DNA from: Chlorops oryzae
Taxonomy: Eukaryota > Arthropoda > Insecta > Diptera > Chloropidae
Length of the DNA: 64,000 bases
Direction of reading: 5' to 3'
Assembly: GCA_020466095.1 (NCBI GenBank)
Contig: CM035806.1
Span: forward strand, 10,009,224 to 10,073,223
The notes under the pieces were generated by a model. The model worked only from the letters and a program-made list of their open reading frames with translations, had not been told where the DNA came from and did not search any database. The position numbers and the translations under genes were made by a program. Every line of letters begins with the position of its first letter. Positions within the stretch are counted from its first letter, which is position 1. Positions 1 to 10,653 of this stretch are shown here, one piece after another.

Positions 1-204
1 TGTAAAAATGTCATACAAAATGTCCAAATCCAATCCAAAGTCACCCTGACTTCATCGATGATGTTCAGAGAATTCAAAGAGACATCAAACCAAACTTTGA
101 AGTCACGGCGGCACGAATTGTCGTGATCCAATCCGTTTAATATATAATATTGTCGGATTCACTTCAAATTTTCAGAGAAAATGTTTGAGATATTATATAT
201 ATCT

Positions 205-1469
205 TCGGCTTAAAGTGTAAACCTGCTAAGTTCACTTTTAACCGATTCTGACTTTTCGATGTCATTCGAAAGAAAAAAGCACACTGCATCGTCAGGGAGA
301 ATTTGGTAATGAGTAAACCTGCAAAGTCCAATTGTGGTCAAAGTTAACAGCTAACACTAACGTAGCTTTTGTATGGTGCACAAAATATAATTTAGTATAG
401 AATTTGGGGTTCCTTTCAAAACTTTAAGTACTTAACCCTTTCGAGCCTCCTGGAACACTATAATCCCGCAGCGAATTCAAAAAATTGCAAAAATTTCAAA
501 TTGCTTTTGAAATGGTACAATTATAGCACAAACGGTACAGCATGGCATTAACTTCAATTTTCCGTTATCCGCGTTGTGTTTACTTTGACACTTTCATTTC
601 TACGATCAGTTGTTTATGTGAACCAATTGAAGCAACGTGCTATTTGCGCATTTTTAATTACAAAAATATCAGTAATTGCGTAGTTATTGAATTTTTTTTG
701 GCAGCGAAGTATTTCTACTATAGTGGTAAGTAAAGAAAACCTCGAAGATCTGTTAGTTCTGGAAGATATTAGAAAGATATTGATTATGGCGTGAACCTCA
801 AAAATAATTTTGAATTTTATTTTTTAACAAAATGGCGGCTATTGAAAAATGACACATCGATTTTGGGTATATTTTTTTATAGTTCAGTGTAAAAAAAAAA
901 ATAGTAAAAAAATTTGATAAAATTATGATTGAGGTTCACGTCATAATGGTGACAATTCTGCGTTGATTCGAATTCGTTTCATTAAAATCGGTCCAGTTGG
1001 ACTGGAGAACTCGTGGCAACCAGTTCAAAAAAAGTGGTTTCGAGATTTAAAGTTTGAAGCAATGCTAAAATTACTCATTTTAGCGCAGACCATGCTCGAC
1101 AAAGGAGGCTTTATCTTCTAAACTATTTTGAATTTCAAAAAATCCTTTTGGCACGATATTCTCAAATATCCAAGCTATAAAAAAATTCAAAAAAAAAATG
1201 GCAAACAAATTTTTGTCCAATGAGACAACTCCCCTTCTTTAATTTACTTGGACACATATACCCCATCTCAAAATAACGGTCAATATGTAATATTTAATTT
1301 TTAATTTTTTCTCAAACAAAAAAGGGTTCATTTGAACAAAAAAGATGATAGTAAAATAGTTCTAGGTGCGCCCTGAAAAATTCGTCTCGAAAGGGTTAAA
1401 AAAAATTTTTTTTTCTTTACCCTGGAAAGTTTTAAAATTGTTAGTTAGCACGTTTACACTTTAAGCCGA
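205..1469. repeat. Outer inverted-repeat element
   Basis: The ends carry an inverted repeat, TCGGCTTAAAGTGTAAAC at 205-222 and its complement at 1452-1469, extending to about 24 bp with one mismatch. A TTAA-flanked element sits inside it (436-1395), so the outer element is only about 300 bp of its own sequence. No clear target duplication is visible. The family is not assigned. Confidence 0.55.
436..1395. mobile_element. piggyBac-like TTAA-flanked non-autonomous element
   Basis: The ends read TTAA-CCCTTTCGAG at 432-445 and CTCGAAAGGG-TTAA at 1386-1399. This gives a 10-bp perfect TIR and a TTAA duplication, the target-site signature of the piggyBac superfamily. There is no transposase. The interior (about 790-1150) is clearly homologous, in inverted orientation, to the interior of the element at 50803-51535, although the two have different termini. 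Confidence 0.65.
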
Positions 1470-1489
1470 CGAAATGTATCATATATAAC

Positions 1490-1828
1490 CAGTGACGTGT
1501 CCAGTGAAAATTTTTTCAAAAATCTGATTACAATTAGTCTAGTTTGGGTCTAGTTACTAACTGGTCCAAAAAGGACCAGTTTTTTGAAAAAATTTAGTGC
1601 AAAAATTCTTAGAATTTTTCACTTATTCCATATATAAATTTTCATCCAAATCGGACGCCATGAATTATTCGGATATTTTTGGTTTTTGGTCCATAACTCT
1701 CTTAACTTCCTCTAGACCCCCCCCCCCCCCCCCTTAATTTTTTTGGGTTAATGCCTCATAATTGTTCAATATACCACTGTGGGAAATATAAGCACTATCA
1801 AAGCACTCTTTCTCTGGACACGCCACTG
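1490..1828. mobile_element. hAT-type MITE with exact 8-bp TSD
   Basis: The element begins CAGTGACGTGTCCAG and ends CTGGACACGCCACTG. It is flanked on both sides by TATATAAC (1482-1489 and 1829-1836). CAGTG ends and an 8-bp duplication are typical of hAT elements. It contains a run of 17 C at 1717-1733. Its interior is related to repeat DNA at about 59930-60210. No coding capacity was seen. Confidence 0.8.
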
Positions 1829-2014
1829 TATATAACATAGGTATGTATTCTCTAAGAACATAAAAGAAAAAATTTAAATTTTTTTGAAAATTCTGACTTT
1901 CCCAAACACCTTTACGTATGGGCGGGCATTTCCAAGATGTTGAAAAAAATAAACATTCACATTGAAAAAAACAAAATCGACCCAGCAAACATTCTGAGTC
2001 CTAAAAGGAACATA

Positions 2015-3117
2015 ACAGGTTGGCTGATAAGTCCCCGGTCTAACAAAGAAAAACACATTTTTTGTCAAAATTCGTTTTTATTATTCAACATAGTTCCCTT
2101 CAAGAGCGATACAACGATTATAACGACCTTCCAATTTTTTGATACCATTTTGGTAGTACTCCTTCGGTTTTGCCTCAAAATAGGCCTCAGTTTCGGCGAT
2201 CACCTCTTCATTGCAGCCAAATATTTCCCCTGCGAGCATCCTTTTGAGGTCTGAGAACAAGAAAAAGTCGCTGGGGGCCAGATCTGGAGAATACGGTGGG
2301 TGGGGAAGCAATTCGAAGCCTAATTCATCATCCCAAAAAACAGAGGCCATTACTTTGCCAGCGGACTTTTGAGTCTTTCCACGCTTCGGAGACGGTTCAC
2401 CGATCGCTGTCCACTCAGCCGACTGTCGATTGGACTCAGGAGTGTAGTGATAGAGCCATGTTTCATCCATTGTCACATATCGACGCAAAAACTCGGGTGT
2501 ATTGCGAGTTAACAGCTGCAAACACCGCTCAGAATCATCAACACGTTGTTGTTTTTGGTCAAATGTGAGCTCGCGCGGCACCCATTTTGCACAGAGCTTT
2601 TTCATATCCAAATATTGATGAATGATATGACCAACACGTTCCTTTGATATCTTTAAGGCCTCTGCTATCTCGATCAACTTCATTTTACGGTTATTCAAAA
2701 TCATTTTGTAAATTTTTTTGATGTTTTCGTCGGTAACCACCTCTTTCGGGCGTCCACTGCGTTCACCGTCCTCCGTGCTCATTTCACCACGCTTGAATTT
2801 TGCATACCAATCAATTATTGTTGATTTTCCTGGGGCAGAGTCCGGAAACTCATTATCAAGCCAAGTTTTTGCTTCCACTGTATTTTTTCCCTTCAGAAAA
2901 CAGTATTTTATCAAAACACGAAATTCCTTTTTTTCCATTTTTTTCTCAATAACAAAAGTTGCTTCACAAAAGACGCTCTATCTCACAAACTAATTGACTT
3001 ACAGACGTCAAATTTTGACACGAATCATTTGAAGGTTGCCACTATATAAAAATAATATACATTTAATACTAGCGACGCCATCTATGTGTCAGACCGGGGA
3101 CTTATCAGCCAACCTGT
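2015..3117 (-). mobile_element. Himar1-like mariner, internally deleted
   Basis: Perfect 27-bp terminal inverted repeats start ACAGGTTGGCTGATAAGTCC (2015-2041, complement at 3091-3117). A TA duplication flanks them at 2013-2014 and 3118-3119. The element is 1103 bp, whereas full mariners are close to 1.3 kb. The termini and the encoded protein match the irritans-subfamily element Himar1 described from horn fly. The perfect TIRs and single long reading frame suggest a recent insertion. Confidence 0.93.
2081..2938 (-). CDS. Mariner transposase with in-frame internal deletion
   Basis: An uninterrupted 285-residue reading frame starts at the ATG at 2938 with MEKKEFRVLIKYCF, the usual Himar1-type start. 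The N-terminal part with paired helix-turn-helix motifs (about residues 1-115) and the inter-domain WVPREL motif (119-124) are intact. The catalytic domain keeps the first aspartate in VTMDETW (Asp158) and the third in PYSPDLAPSD (Asp224). After residue 203 (SVFWD) the sequence jumps straight to DELGFELLPHPP. The roughly 60 residues that normally follow, including the second catalytic aspartate in the HQDNA motif, are missing. From family knowledge the protein should bind its TIRs and might dimerise but cannot cut DNA. It could therefore act as a self-repressor, which is inference. No sign of host co-option was seen. Confidence 0.9.
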   Translation of the reverse strand: MEKKEFRVLIKYCFLKGKNTVEAKTWLDNEFPDSAPGKSTIIDWYAKFKRGEMSTEDGERSGRPKEVVTDENIKKIYKMILNNRKMKLIEIAEALKISKERVGHIIHQYLDMKKLCAKWVPRELTFDQKQQRVDDSERCLQLLTRNTPEFLRRYVTMDETWLYHYTPESNRQSAEWTAIGEPSPKRGKTQKSAGKVMASVFWDDELGFELLPHPPYSPDLAPSDFFLFSDLKRMLAGEIFGCNEEVIAETEAYFEAKPKEYYQNGIKKLEGRYNRCIALEGNYVE

Positions 3118-3119
3118 TA

Positions 3120-4221
3120 CATCAATTGTATTTTGGAGTCGGAGCTCCAATAATGAACTCTTTTAAGAATCTTAAAGAGCGTCGTTCCCTTCTTTCGTAG
3201 GTGAGTCGTCCGAAATCATATATCGAAGAAGCCCTTATTCGAGTCATATAAGACCCCTTCCGCACTCATACTATGAGTTCAAAAAGACTCAAAAACTTTG
3301 AGTGATATTTATAATCGTATGCTTTTTTTTTTTTCATTGTTCAATTCTCGCCCCTGTATGGTACTTGAATTTCGGAACTCTCGCTTTCTAGTCATCCATC
3401 GATACATATTTCATTCAACATATTTCTGACTCATTCAGCGCTCATTAATATGAGCCGCTTGTTTTGCATATATTTCAGCTTCATTTCGGACTCATATTTC
3501 TGAGAACTCCTAAAATTTTTGCTGAAGAATGAAACGCACAACTCGGCATTGCGCTCATGAATTAAAGCATACTTTTAGGCGCGCGCCAGAGAACAAGCTT
3601 TTCTTATGACGGCATAACGATAACGACGGAAATAAATGTTTATTTTATAATTGATGCGACTTGTTTAAGTTCCGCTTCGCATAGCAACAATTTTTCCTCT
3701 TTATTTTGTTGCTTCTTCTGTTGGTTTTATTGGCTTCGATTTAATTTAAATTTTTATTCAAACGACAACTCGGAGTCAGATAAACGTATGCCGCATTCAA
3801 TCAATTAACCGGAAATTGAGAAAAAATTTTTATATAAAAAACTTTTCACCGTACAAATCGAAACAAGTTTTTGCCGCTATTAAATTATAATTTTGTTTCA
3901 AGTCACCTTGGAAGGAAATAAGTTACACCTGTATATATATTTCAAAAAAACATACATATATGGAGATATATAGGTATGGGCAAGTCCAGGCGTTAGTAAA
4001 GCTGCTCTCGTAGGTACACTTTCAGTTAAGTTTTCAATATGAAAGGAATGTGAGATATTAGATGCACTTGAATTGAAAATTCAATAAGTGGAAGGTTGAT
4101 CGAAAATATAAGAATAGATGGAAGTGGTTTTTCAAATGAAAAATAAAAAATCCTCGATTTCTGTGAAATTATCAGTGTTACAAGGAATTACTAGACCAGC
4201 TACCACTGCTATTCCCAACAT
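3120..4221. other. AT-rich stretch without recognised features
   Basis: About 1.1 kb of AT-rich DNA with scattered short poly(A/T) runs and repeated ACTCATA/TGAGT-like words between 3190 and 3500. No credible reading frame, RNA gene or element boundary was found. Confidence 0.5.
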
Positions 4222-4230
4222 GTTCTTATT

Positions 4231-4445
4231 GTATGTATATGGGCATTTGCAGAAAAAGTTAACTTTTTGTCGCGTCCGTATATTGCTGATTGCCATTCGG
4301 GACTGCATAGAAACTTTGAAAAATTTAAAAGTCCGTATAAGCTGCACGAAAGTATTGAGAAGTTAAAGTACTATTTACCGCATACTTGAATTCGGGACTT
4401 AAAATTGCTCATTTAAGTGTCGCGTCCGTTTGGAAATGCCCATAT
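4231..4445. mobile_element. Short MULE-like inverted-repeat element
   Basis: ATATGGGCATTT at 4237-4248 is inverted at 4434-4445 (AAATGCCCATAT). GTCGCGTCCGT also lies near both ends, at about 4269 and 4419, in the same orientation. The 9-bp word GTTCTTATT directly flanks the element at 4222-4230 and 4446-4454, as expected for a Mutator-type duplication. The left end carries about 6 extra bases (GTATGT), possibly slippage. Confidence 0.5.
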
Positions 4446-4787
4446 GTTCTTATTCTTAGTAGGCCTACGATGCTCTCAGTATGTTCAAATATCAGAACAA
4501 CTTAAGAATTGGATGTTTTGCTCTTTTCGTGCTCTTATAATGATCTTAAAATTTCTTTTTTATAAGCTCCTCAATCTTTCTCATAGTGTTCTTTAAGTTT
4601 TCAAAGATAACTGTAAGAGATCTCGTCACGTTTGACAAGCATTAAATTTAAAACGAAAAAATCCAGTCGTTTCGATCTGGCTAATGCTAAGGCTAATGGC
4701 TATTGGGGTTCAGTTCTTAATCCGATACTTTAACTCAAAGCGTTCATATGAGCTTCGAGCGAGTTAAGGTTTACTAACGTCATATGA

Positions 4788-4938
4788 CCCAGCCGGAAAG
4801 TTCACTACTTCTGCACTACTTCCGAAGTGGTGAAAATTCATACTGCGGCTACTCGCATTACTAACCCTTACTGTTAATGAAGTTTGTTGGGAGATGGCCG
4901 CTGTTTTCATTACACGCATGCGATAATGTCCGGCTGGG
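4788..4938. mobile_element. CCC-clan MITE 1 (TSD GA)
   Basis: A 151-bp element with ends CCCAGCCGGAAA and TGTCCGGCTGGG, flanked by the dinucleotide GA on both sides (4786-4787 and 4939-4940). It contains a small palindrome around CTTCCGAAGTG. Its left half is closely similar to the truncated copy at 26577. There is no coding capacity. Confidence 0.7.
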
Positions 4939-5149
4939 GAGTTTGACAACTAAAAAACGCGCAAGGTACATATGTAGGTATATCATCGAAAAGTTGTAAA
5001 TCAAATTGGATTTTGCTTTATTGGATGAATCGAGAGTTCCCAAGTTCAAATCCCACACAGAACAGTCCAGAATCCAAAATCAGGTAAAATAAAAAAAAAA
5101 ACATCCATGGGGAAAATGGAACCCGAGACTCCTGCGTATCAAAGGAAAT

Positions 5150-5250
5150 TAATTTTTTGGGGGCCCTTTATGGATTGTCATATATTTATTGTGCTACATG
5201 TGCCAGCTGGGATATGTGAGGCCTAAGTGTATTACACCTTTAACCTAACC
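5150..5250 (+). repeat. 3' fragment of the SINE family
   Basis: CTGGGATATGTGAGGCCTAA at about 5205-5224 followed by ACCTAACC-type tail matches the 3' region of the SINEs at 34601-34808 and 60223-60463. A B-box-like AGTTCAAATCC at about 5040 could mark the head of the same copy, but the region between is not alignable by eye. Confidence 0.4.
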
Positions 5251-5567
5251 TAAAAAACAAAAACCAATTTTATTTTTCGGCTCTTGGTTTAGTTTTTGCT
5301 AGATTTGCCCATATACATAAGTATAATATTTAATTATTTATTTTATTTTATATTTTTATTTTTTCTTAATTTTTTTATATTTACTTTTTTAAATAATGAA
5401 AATAATTTTTTCTTCATATTAATTTATTAAATTTTTTCAACCCTGTGGGTCATACCAAGATTCCGAAAAATTATGCTAAAAAAAAAGAACCATAGCGCAA
5501 AAAAATGAGGTGATTTGAATCATTCAATTCGTACTGAGTTATCGGACAAATAAGGTACCCTCCCTAA

Positions 5568-5872
5568 CCCAGCTGGAAATTTTCTCATAAATGACCAATT
5601 CATTAATTTTTTCTCGCAATTTCAATGGCAATGTCATCGAGAGGAAATGTTATTAATCGCTACTCCAATGGCACTGTCATCGATAGAGGTATCGATACGA
5701 CGGAGTAGATCTACTCCATTTTCGATGACCAACTCGTGACATATGCTCTTATGACTGCCAAAGCCGCTTGTGTGTAAATTTCATTAGAAAGTTGGTGTAC
5801 AATCAGGAGGAGTCGCGGCTCTATGTCATGCTGAAATCATTGATTGTTTCACCAGAGACATTTCCGGCTGGG
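5568..5872. mobile_element. CCC-clan MITE 2 (TSD AA)
   Basis: A 305-bp element with ends CCCAGCTGGAAAT and CATTTCCGGCTGGG, flanked by AA on both sides (5566-5567 and 5873-5874). It is an inverted-orientation homologue of the element at 45519-45854; both contain GGAGTAGATCTACTCC. The interior has several ATCGAT words. Confidence 0.75.
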
Positions 5873-6276
5873 AACGCTTAATAAACTCACACTTAATTGT
5901 TTCCCTCCCGCTCAATTCTACAAAAAAGCCCTCGTACAGTAAGCAAATGTGGAAATGAATTTCTTTAATTGGATTATGCAATCGATTCTTTAAGGATATT
6001 TGATTATCCAACTAAGCCGGCACACCGCTGTTTATTATAATAATAGAGCAATAGCAAAATAAGTTACAACAAAAAAAAAAAAAAAAAAGTGGAAAAATAG
6101 AGTCACAAATTTCATAAAATTTTTTTTGCTCATTTCAATCATAATTTAAAGCCCCGCTTAACCCGCAACATCTTGCCTAGCCGCCCACTTTCATTCCTAC
6201 GACTACAAATTTCAAAATTTTATTATTGCTGTTGTTGTTGCTGTTTTGAATTCTCTTTTTCAATTTTCCAATAAAA

Positions 6277-6931
6277 TAGATTGAGCGAAAAATAAACAAG
6301 ATTAAAAATTATTATAGGAAAAATACCAGAATTTTCTATTCTTTTTTTTTAAATCTCTTTTATTACATATACGTATTCACTCTTCGTAGGCTGTTTTTCG
6401 GTTAGAAAAAGAAAGTGTTAAGTAATACTTGTTTATGCACCCTTAAGTAATTCCGAATACTCTCAAACTACTCCGCGACTAGTCTCAAATATACCAGACC
6501 TTCTCCCGATTTCTGTTTGTCAAACGGTGCAGTCCGACTGTGCGACTTCATTGCAGAATAATTCATCTCACATTTAACTACTCTAGGAGTGGATTTTTCT
6601 AGGTCAATTTAAGGTGACAATTTATGTGAAGAGTCTTAAACTGAAATACTAAAAGATCATTACCGGATACTCAAAGTCTAATGGATTCCCATAGATGGAA
6701 GCCTATGAAAATTCAACTAAGATGTCATCGTACGAGTAGGCGAAGTGTACCAAATTTCATTTGGCGAATTGTCTACTCATTTGTGAAAGGGGCACAACAA
6801 TTATGCATATGTATTTGTAATCGTACTCTCCCAGCAGAAATTTCAACTAGTGCTGTACTAGTGCAAAAGCCACCAGTACTAGTTCTTTTCTATTACCTTG
6901 TCCATATAAAATTCTGTCGAAAATCAGTAAA
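6277..6931 (+). repeat. Long inverted repeat, copy 1
   Basis: About 655 bp that recurs in opposite orientation at 17297-17950 with only scattered differences, the two copies about 10.4 kb apart. A 62-residue reading frame is shared by both copies but follows from nucleotide identity, not from evident coding constraint. Degenerate relatives occur at 17951-18255 and about 39105-39190. Confidence 0.85.
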
Positions 6932-7165
6932 ACATCGATATAGGGAAGTATACACCAAAATTAGTCTAATACTTTTATAGGCAATTGGTTAAATTTACAC
7001 CAGTTCAATACTAGTGGTAATAACGGGAACAAGGTACCAGAATCGTTGATTTTTTCCTTAAGTACATAATGGGAAAAAACATTTATGTTCAGTCGCTATC
7101 AGTTGATTTGTAATTCAACTATAATAAACGCATATAATTTTTCAAATTATCGCTAGAATTCTTAT

Positions 7166-7313
7166 CAGAGGCGGACTGGAGGTCAAAGGGTCCACCGGGC
7201 GTTTGAAAAATGGGGCCCGTTACCTAACAAAAAAAAAAAACAGCTAAAAAGCATAGCACACTTGGGGCCCACCGGGAATTTTCCCGGTTGCTCGGTGTCC
7301 CAGTCCGCCCCTG
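7166..7313. mobile_element. hAT-type MITE (CAGRGGCGGACTGG ends)
   Basis: The ends CAGAGGCGGACTGG and CCAGTCCGCCCCTG form a 148-bp element with GC-rich stems (ACCGGG, CCCGGT). The 8 bases before it are ATTCTTAT. The 8 bases after it, once the neighbouring element at 7317-8178 and one TA are removed, are ATACTTAT (7 of 8). A relative starts at about 50627. Confidence 0.65.
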
Positions 7314-7514
7314 ATACACCGAGAGAAATAAGAACTGTTAAATCAACCACTTAGAACAGTTAAAGTAAGAGTGGTCAAATAAACTGTATTCCCCGTTAAA
7401 TGCACTGGAAAAGGAAGTCAAATCAACAGTTGAAAAATAGTCACTTTTTATGTTCAAATTCGCTTTCGTTCACTTAGACGTATAAGTTCGCATTCTGATC
7501 AACCGTCTCCGGAG

Positions 7515-7590
7515 TTTTCAATAGCTCAGTTGTTTAAGCTGTGAGTTGACCGTCGTGAGATTCGGGGTTCTATCCCTGCTGGCGGCGGGA
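7515..7590 (+). repeat. tRNA-like module TL1
   Basis: An A-box-like TAGCTCAGTTGTTTAAG starts at 7522. A B-box-like GGTTCTATCC lies at 7566-7575, with near-tRNA spacing. A T-stem-like GGG..CCC surrounds the B box. The anticodon stem is poor, so this is not a functional tRNA gene. Confidence 0.5.
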
Positions 7591-7779
7591 ATTTTTCTGG
7601 ATTTTTTTTTTAATTACAGTTTTTTTTTTTGTTCAGAGTGTAGTTGTTTTTTAAGGCAAAAATTTTCTCCTAAATTTTTAAGATTTTAATTTATTTAATT
7701 TTTTTTAATGGTTCATTTTCAAGCAAAAAATTTTGCAACCATATGCTCAAGTGAGCGTTTTGACCAACAAATTAAATTC

Positions 7780-7852
7780 GTTCGTTTAGCGTAATGGTTA
7801 AGACGTTCGCCCAGCGAAGTGGTGGTCAGCGGTTCAAGGCTCGGCCGAGGCG
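7780..7852 (+). repeat. tRNA-like module TL2
   Basis: An A-box-like TAGCGTAATGGTTAAG starts at 7788. A B-box-like GGTTCAAGGCTC lies at 7831-7842. An anticodon-arm-like stem TTCGC/GCGAA falls between them. It is followed by GGCGAGAAAATTT and more than 100 bp of A-rich sequence, as in a retroposed tRNA-derived unit. Confidence 0.5.
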
Positions 7853-8278
7853 AGAAAATTTAAAGAGATGAAAGAGAAAAAGATTTAAAAAGAAACAAAT
7901 AAATAAAGAAAAAATATAATAATTTAATAAAAAAAAAAAATATTAATAAAAGAAGGTAAAAAAAAGTCAAAGCAAAAAATAAATTTTTTTTTCCCAGTCG
8001 CTGGTGACAGTTGATTTAACCGCGAGACAGTTATATCAACCATCAGGTAGTTATATCCCTATTGACTGTGTTTGTACTGTTGAATCGACCGCTACTACAC
8101 ATAAGCTAAGAATTAACGGTGAACTCGGTTATTTTAACCTGCTTTTTCAGTTAATATAACTACCTTTTTCTCTCGGTGTACTTATGGTGGAAGCTTATTC
8201 AAAAATTGCAGTGGTTCTTCTAGTCCTGGTAAAAGTACTAGTTCTTTTCATATCATAGCCAAACTTTTTACTACAGGG

Positions 8279-9054
8279 CTCTTACACTCTCGATCGCTCT
8301 CTTTCACATAGCGTCAACGAACGATTTGGTGCGGGGGAAAGCCTCTTACGCATACATACAAGAAAACACAATTGAGCGAAATGAGCCAAATACAACAATG
8401 CAATTGCCGGCCGGTTGAAAATTTCGATTACGTAGAGCACGTACCCGTAAATTACCAGCTGAATAAGCGGAAAACAAGTGTGCACAAATGAATTAGAAAA
8501 TTTTTCGAAGGTTGAGCGCCATTTCGAAAAATTCGAAAATTTGGCCAAGGTCCAAACCGAGACCTGCTTATGAATTCTATTCTTTTATTTGCGAAAAATG
8601 TGATTATTTATTTGTAAATAGTCTAAGTAAATTACAAATATGTATGTATGTATATATTAAACTGTCAAAGCTACAGTGAACATGGCACAAAATTGTACGA
8701 AGGCACGTCCAAGATCGGTTAATTCCAAATTCTATGTTGACATACCGACCCCCACCCCCACAAAAAAAAAAAAAAAAAAAAACAAAAACAAAACGAGATT
8801 TAAGGAACATATTAAACAAATATTTATATGTTTATTTGCGTCAGCTTTGTTTGCGTTCCTGATCAAAGGTGTTACTAACTGGGTAAAAATAATAACACAG
8901 CTGCAATTAACTTGGATTTTGCCACGCAATTAAATAAGTACGTTATAATTGTTAATATTTCGCCGAGCAGAGCCGTATATTCATCAAAAAGGGGCATAGA
9001 TCCCCATTTTCTTCAGAATTTGCTTTTTTTTTTTTGGCTTTCTCTTAAGTGTAA
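8279..9054. other. Intergenic stretch, no gene seen
   Basis: AT-rich DNA with an A-rich run at 8761-8785. Short frames on both strands here lack any family signature. Confidence 0.5.
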
Positions 9055-9177
9055 CCCTTTCGCGCCCGAAGTTTCTTATAACGAACATTACGAACGTTCT
9101 TTCTCTTTCGGAAATTACGACTATCGGATTCCGTGCGGAATCAAAAAAAATAAAAAAAAATGCTTCTATTTTAAACA

Positions 9178-9326
9178 CATTGGGAGTTGGCTTCTAGATG
9201 GCAACTCAAAAAGCGAGAGGATATGGTTTCAACTCCCAGCTAAGGTCGTAGATGTTTGTGCCATTTTTTCTGTTTCTGTTTTCCCATTATTCGTGGTATC
9301 ACAATGGGACCATGTGAGTCCTAAAA
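9178..9326 (+). mobile_element. tRNA-derived SINE with 13-bp TSD
   Basis: A 149-bp unit bounded by perfect direct repeats TCTATTTTAAACA (9165-9177 and 9327-9339). The head has a B-box-like GGTTTCAACTCC and the word CCCAGCTAAGG. The body has TTTCTGTTTCTGTTTTCCCA and GTATCACAATGGGACCATG, shared with the SINEs at 34601 and 59435. The corresponding unoccupied sequence is seen in the paralogous repeat at about 28100. Confidence 0.75.
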
Positions 9327-9348
9327 TCTATTTTAAACAATTTTTGTT

Positions 9349-9424
9349 CGCCTCAGCCAGGGGTCGAACCCGCGATCTTCGGATTCTGAGTCAAGCACTC
9401 ATCATCTACGCCACTTCATGCTAA
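9349..9424 (-). repeat. tRNA-like module TL3
   Basis: On the minus strand it has an A-box-like TGGCGTAGATGATGAG, the anticodon-region-like GACTCAGAATC and the B box GGTTCGACCCC, followed by GGCGAACAAAAA. It is a close paralogue of the module at 28119-28193. Confidence 0.6.
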
Positions 9425-9602
9425 CGCTGAACTGACGCTAAAACCTTATTTAAATTTCATAGCCAATGAGAATTCAAGCACATGAACAGCATACCTCCAC
9501 GATGACATATCCTCCAAGATGTCATGCATGACAATGTCACCTGTATGTCATCGATGACATCATTGGTGACTTTGTCATGCAGGAGATAATTTTCCGTTGG
9601 GA
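9425..9602. repeat. Flank of TL3, paralogous to 28194-28757
   Basis: The sequence aligns with 28194-28757 apart from a 379-bp insertion present only in the second copy. It ends TAATTTTCCGTTGGG, resembling right ends of the CCC clan. GATGACAT/ATGTCATC-type words are abundant. Confidence 0.55.
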
Positions 9603-9683
9603 AGTTAAAATTTCGCCATTGTCTTTCGATTCGAAAAGAATAGTATTAGACAGAAGATTATAATTCGCGCGTTAAAGGGTTAA

Positions 9684-10649
9684 AATCACACATGGGTGTT
9701 CCTTGCTTTTTTCTTCGGATATTCTACGACGCTACTGGTTATTTGTGGTACCCTAGAAAGATATTGTTTTTTTTTTTAAATATTTATTTGGATAAAAAAG
9801 AAAGGCATGTTTTCGCGAAAATATTTGAGAAACGAAAAAAATTTAATGAGCATATTTTAATTGGTGATAAACAATGGCGTGTTTTAAAAGGTGTTTTTTT
9901 CTTGAAAAGAGAAATCAAAAAAATTCTAAAATTTCTACCAAAACAACCAGCTTTGATGAACAACGTTTGATAGCCGAGACAAAAAAAAAATTTTTTTTTT
10001 TTTGTTTTGGTGATTGTATTAAGTAATTTAAATTGAGATTAATCGATCGATAGGATGACTTATTTCCCGGAAATAAATAATTTTATTTTTGTCAGAGTTA
10101 ATGCGTTGGTTGGTATTGAATAGAAAAACAAAAAAAAAAAAAAACATATTTAAAAATAAAAGGACAACTATTTTGATGATTTTTTTTTCTGATTTCGATG
10201 TTTCGTTATTAGTCCATTTTGCAACGAGCTAGAAAAAAACAGACCCCCTTGAACTCCTCAACTCCTCCATTTGAAGACGCCGAAGACATCATAAAATTAT
10301 ATTAAACTTTTGGAAAGAATTTAACGATTTTCATGCGTCTTCGAGGTACATAGCTGCAGTCAAATTTTGGTTTACCCTCCTTTTTGGCCATGTGCCATAG
10401 CCGGTACATATCCGTTTACTTCACACAGTAAATCACCAGGTGATAATTTTGCTTATGAATTTCGACTTTTATCACGAACTATTCCATATAAAATAAGTAT
10501 TTCATTTTTTTTTTGTTTATTTTAATATTTATTATTATGAATCCAGTTTTAATATTGGGAGGTATCCAGTTGAAAATGGTGCAAAGTAAGCGTTCACTTG
10601 AAACCAGGTGTGCACTTGGATCGTTCAACGAGAAAATTTCAAAATTTAT
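9684..10649. other. AT-rich stretch without recognised features
   Basis: A/T homopolymers at 9980-10004, 10130-10145 and 10505-10520. The 92-residue frame at 9692 is Lys/Phe-rich and shows no family signature. Confidence 0.5.
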
Positions 10650-10653
10650 TTAA

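Larger units (their letters stand above)
7317..8178. mobile_element. TA-flanked CACCGAGAGAAA element carrying tRNA-like modules
   Basis: The termini CACCGAGAGAAA and TTTCTCTCGGTG are flanked by TA (7315-7316 and 8179-8180), an 862-bp Tc1/mariner-type footprint. Subterminal regions are rich in GTTGATTTAAC/GTTAAATCAAC-type words in both orientations. It carries two tRNA-like modules, each followed by A/T-rich DNA. No transposase frame was seen. Confidence 0.65.
6830..8278. mobile_element. Composite CCC-clan element with nested insertions (TSD CT)
   Basis: The left end CCCAGCAGAAAT (6830) and right end CTACAGGG (8278) are flanked by CT on both sides (6828-6829 and 8279-8280). The TIR match is imperfect. 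CTAGTTCTTTTC and ACTAG-type motifs occur near both ends. Two further elements (7166-7313 and 7317-8178) lie inside it. The outer boundary is less certain than the inner ones. Confidence 0.45.
9055..9679. mobile_element. piggyBac-like element, host to nested insertions
   Basis: Left CCCTTTCGCGCCCG (after GTAA, a mutated TTAA) and right CGCGCGTTAAAGGG followed by TTAA (9680-9683). The two ends match only as CCCTTT..CGCGC. It contains the SINE at 9178-9326, the tRNA-like module at 9349-9424 and a CCC-clan-like end at about 9590-9602. Confidence 0.45.

Noticed and set aside
6681..6875. Short frame conserved in both copies of the long inverted repeat
   Set aside because: The two copies are nearly identical at the DNA level, so the shared frame carries no independent evidence of coding.
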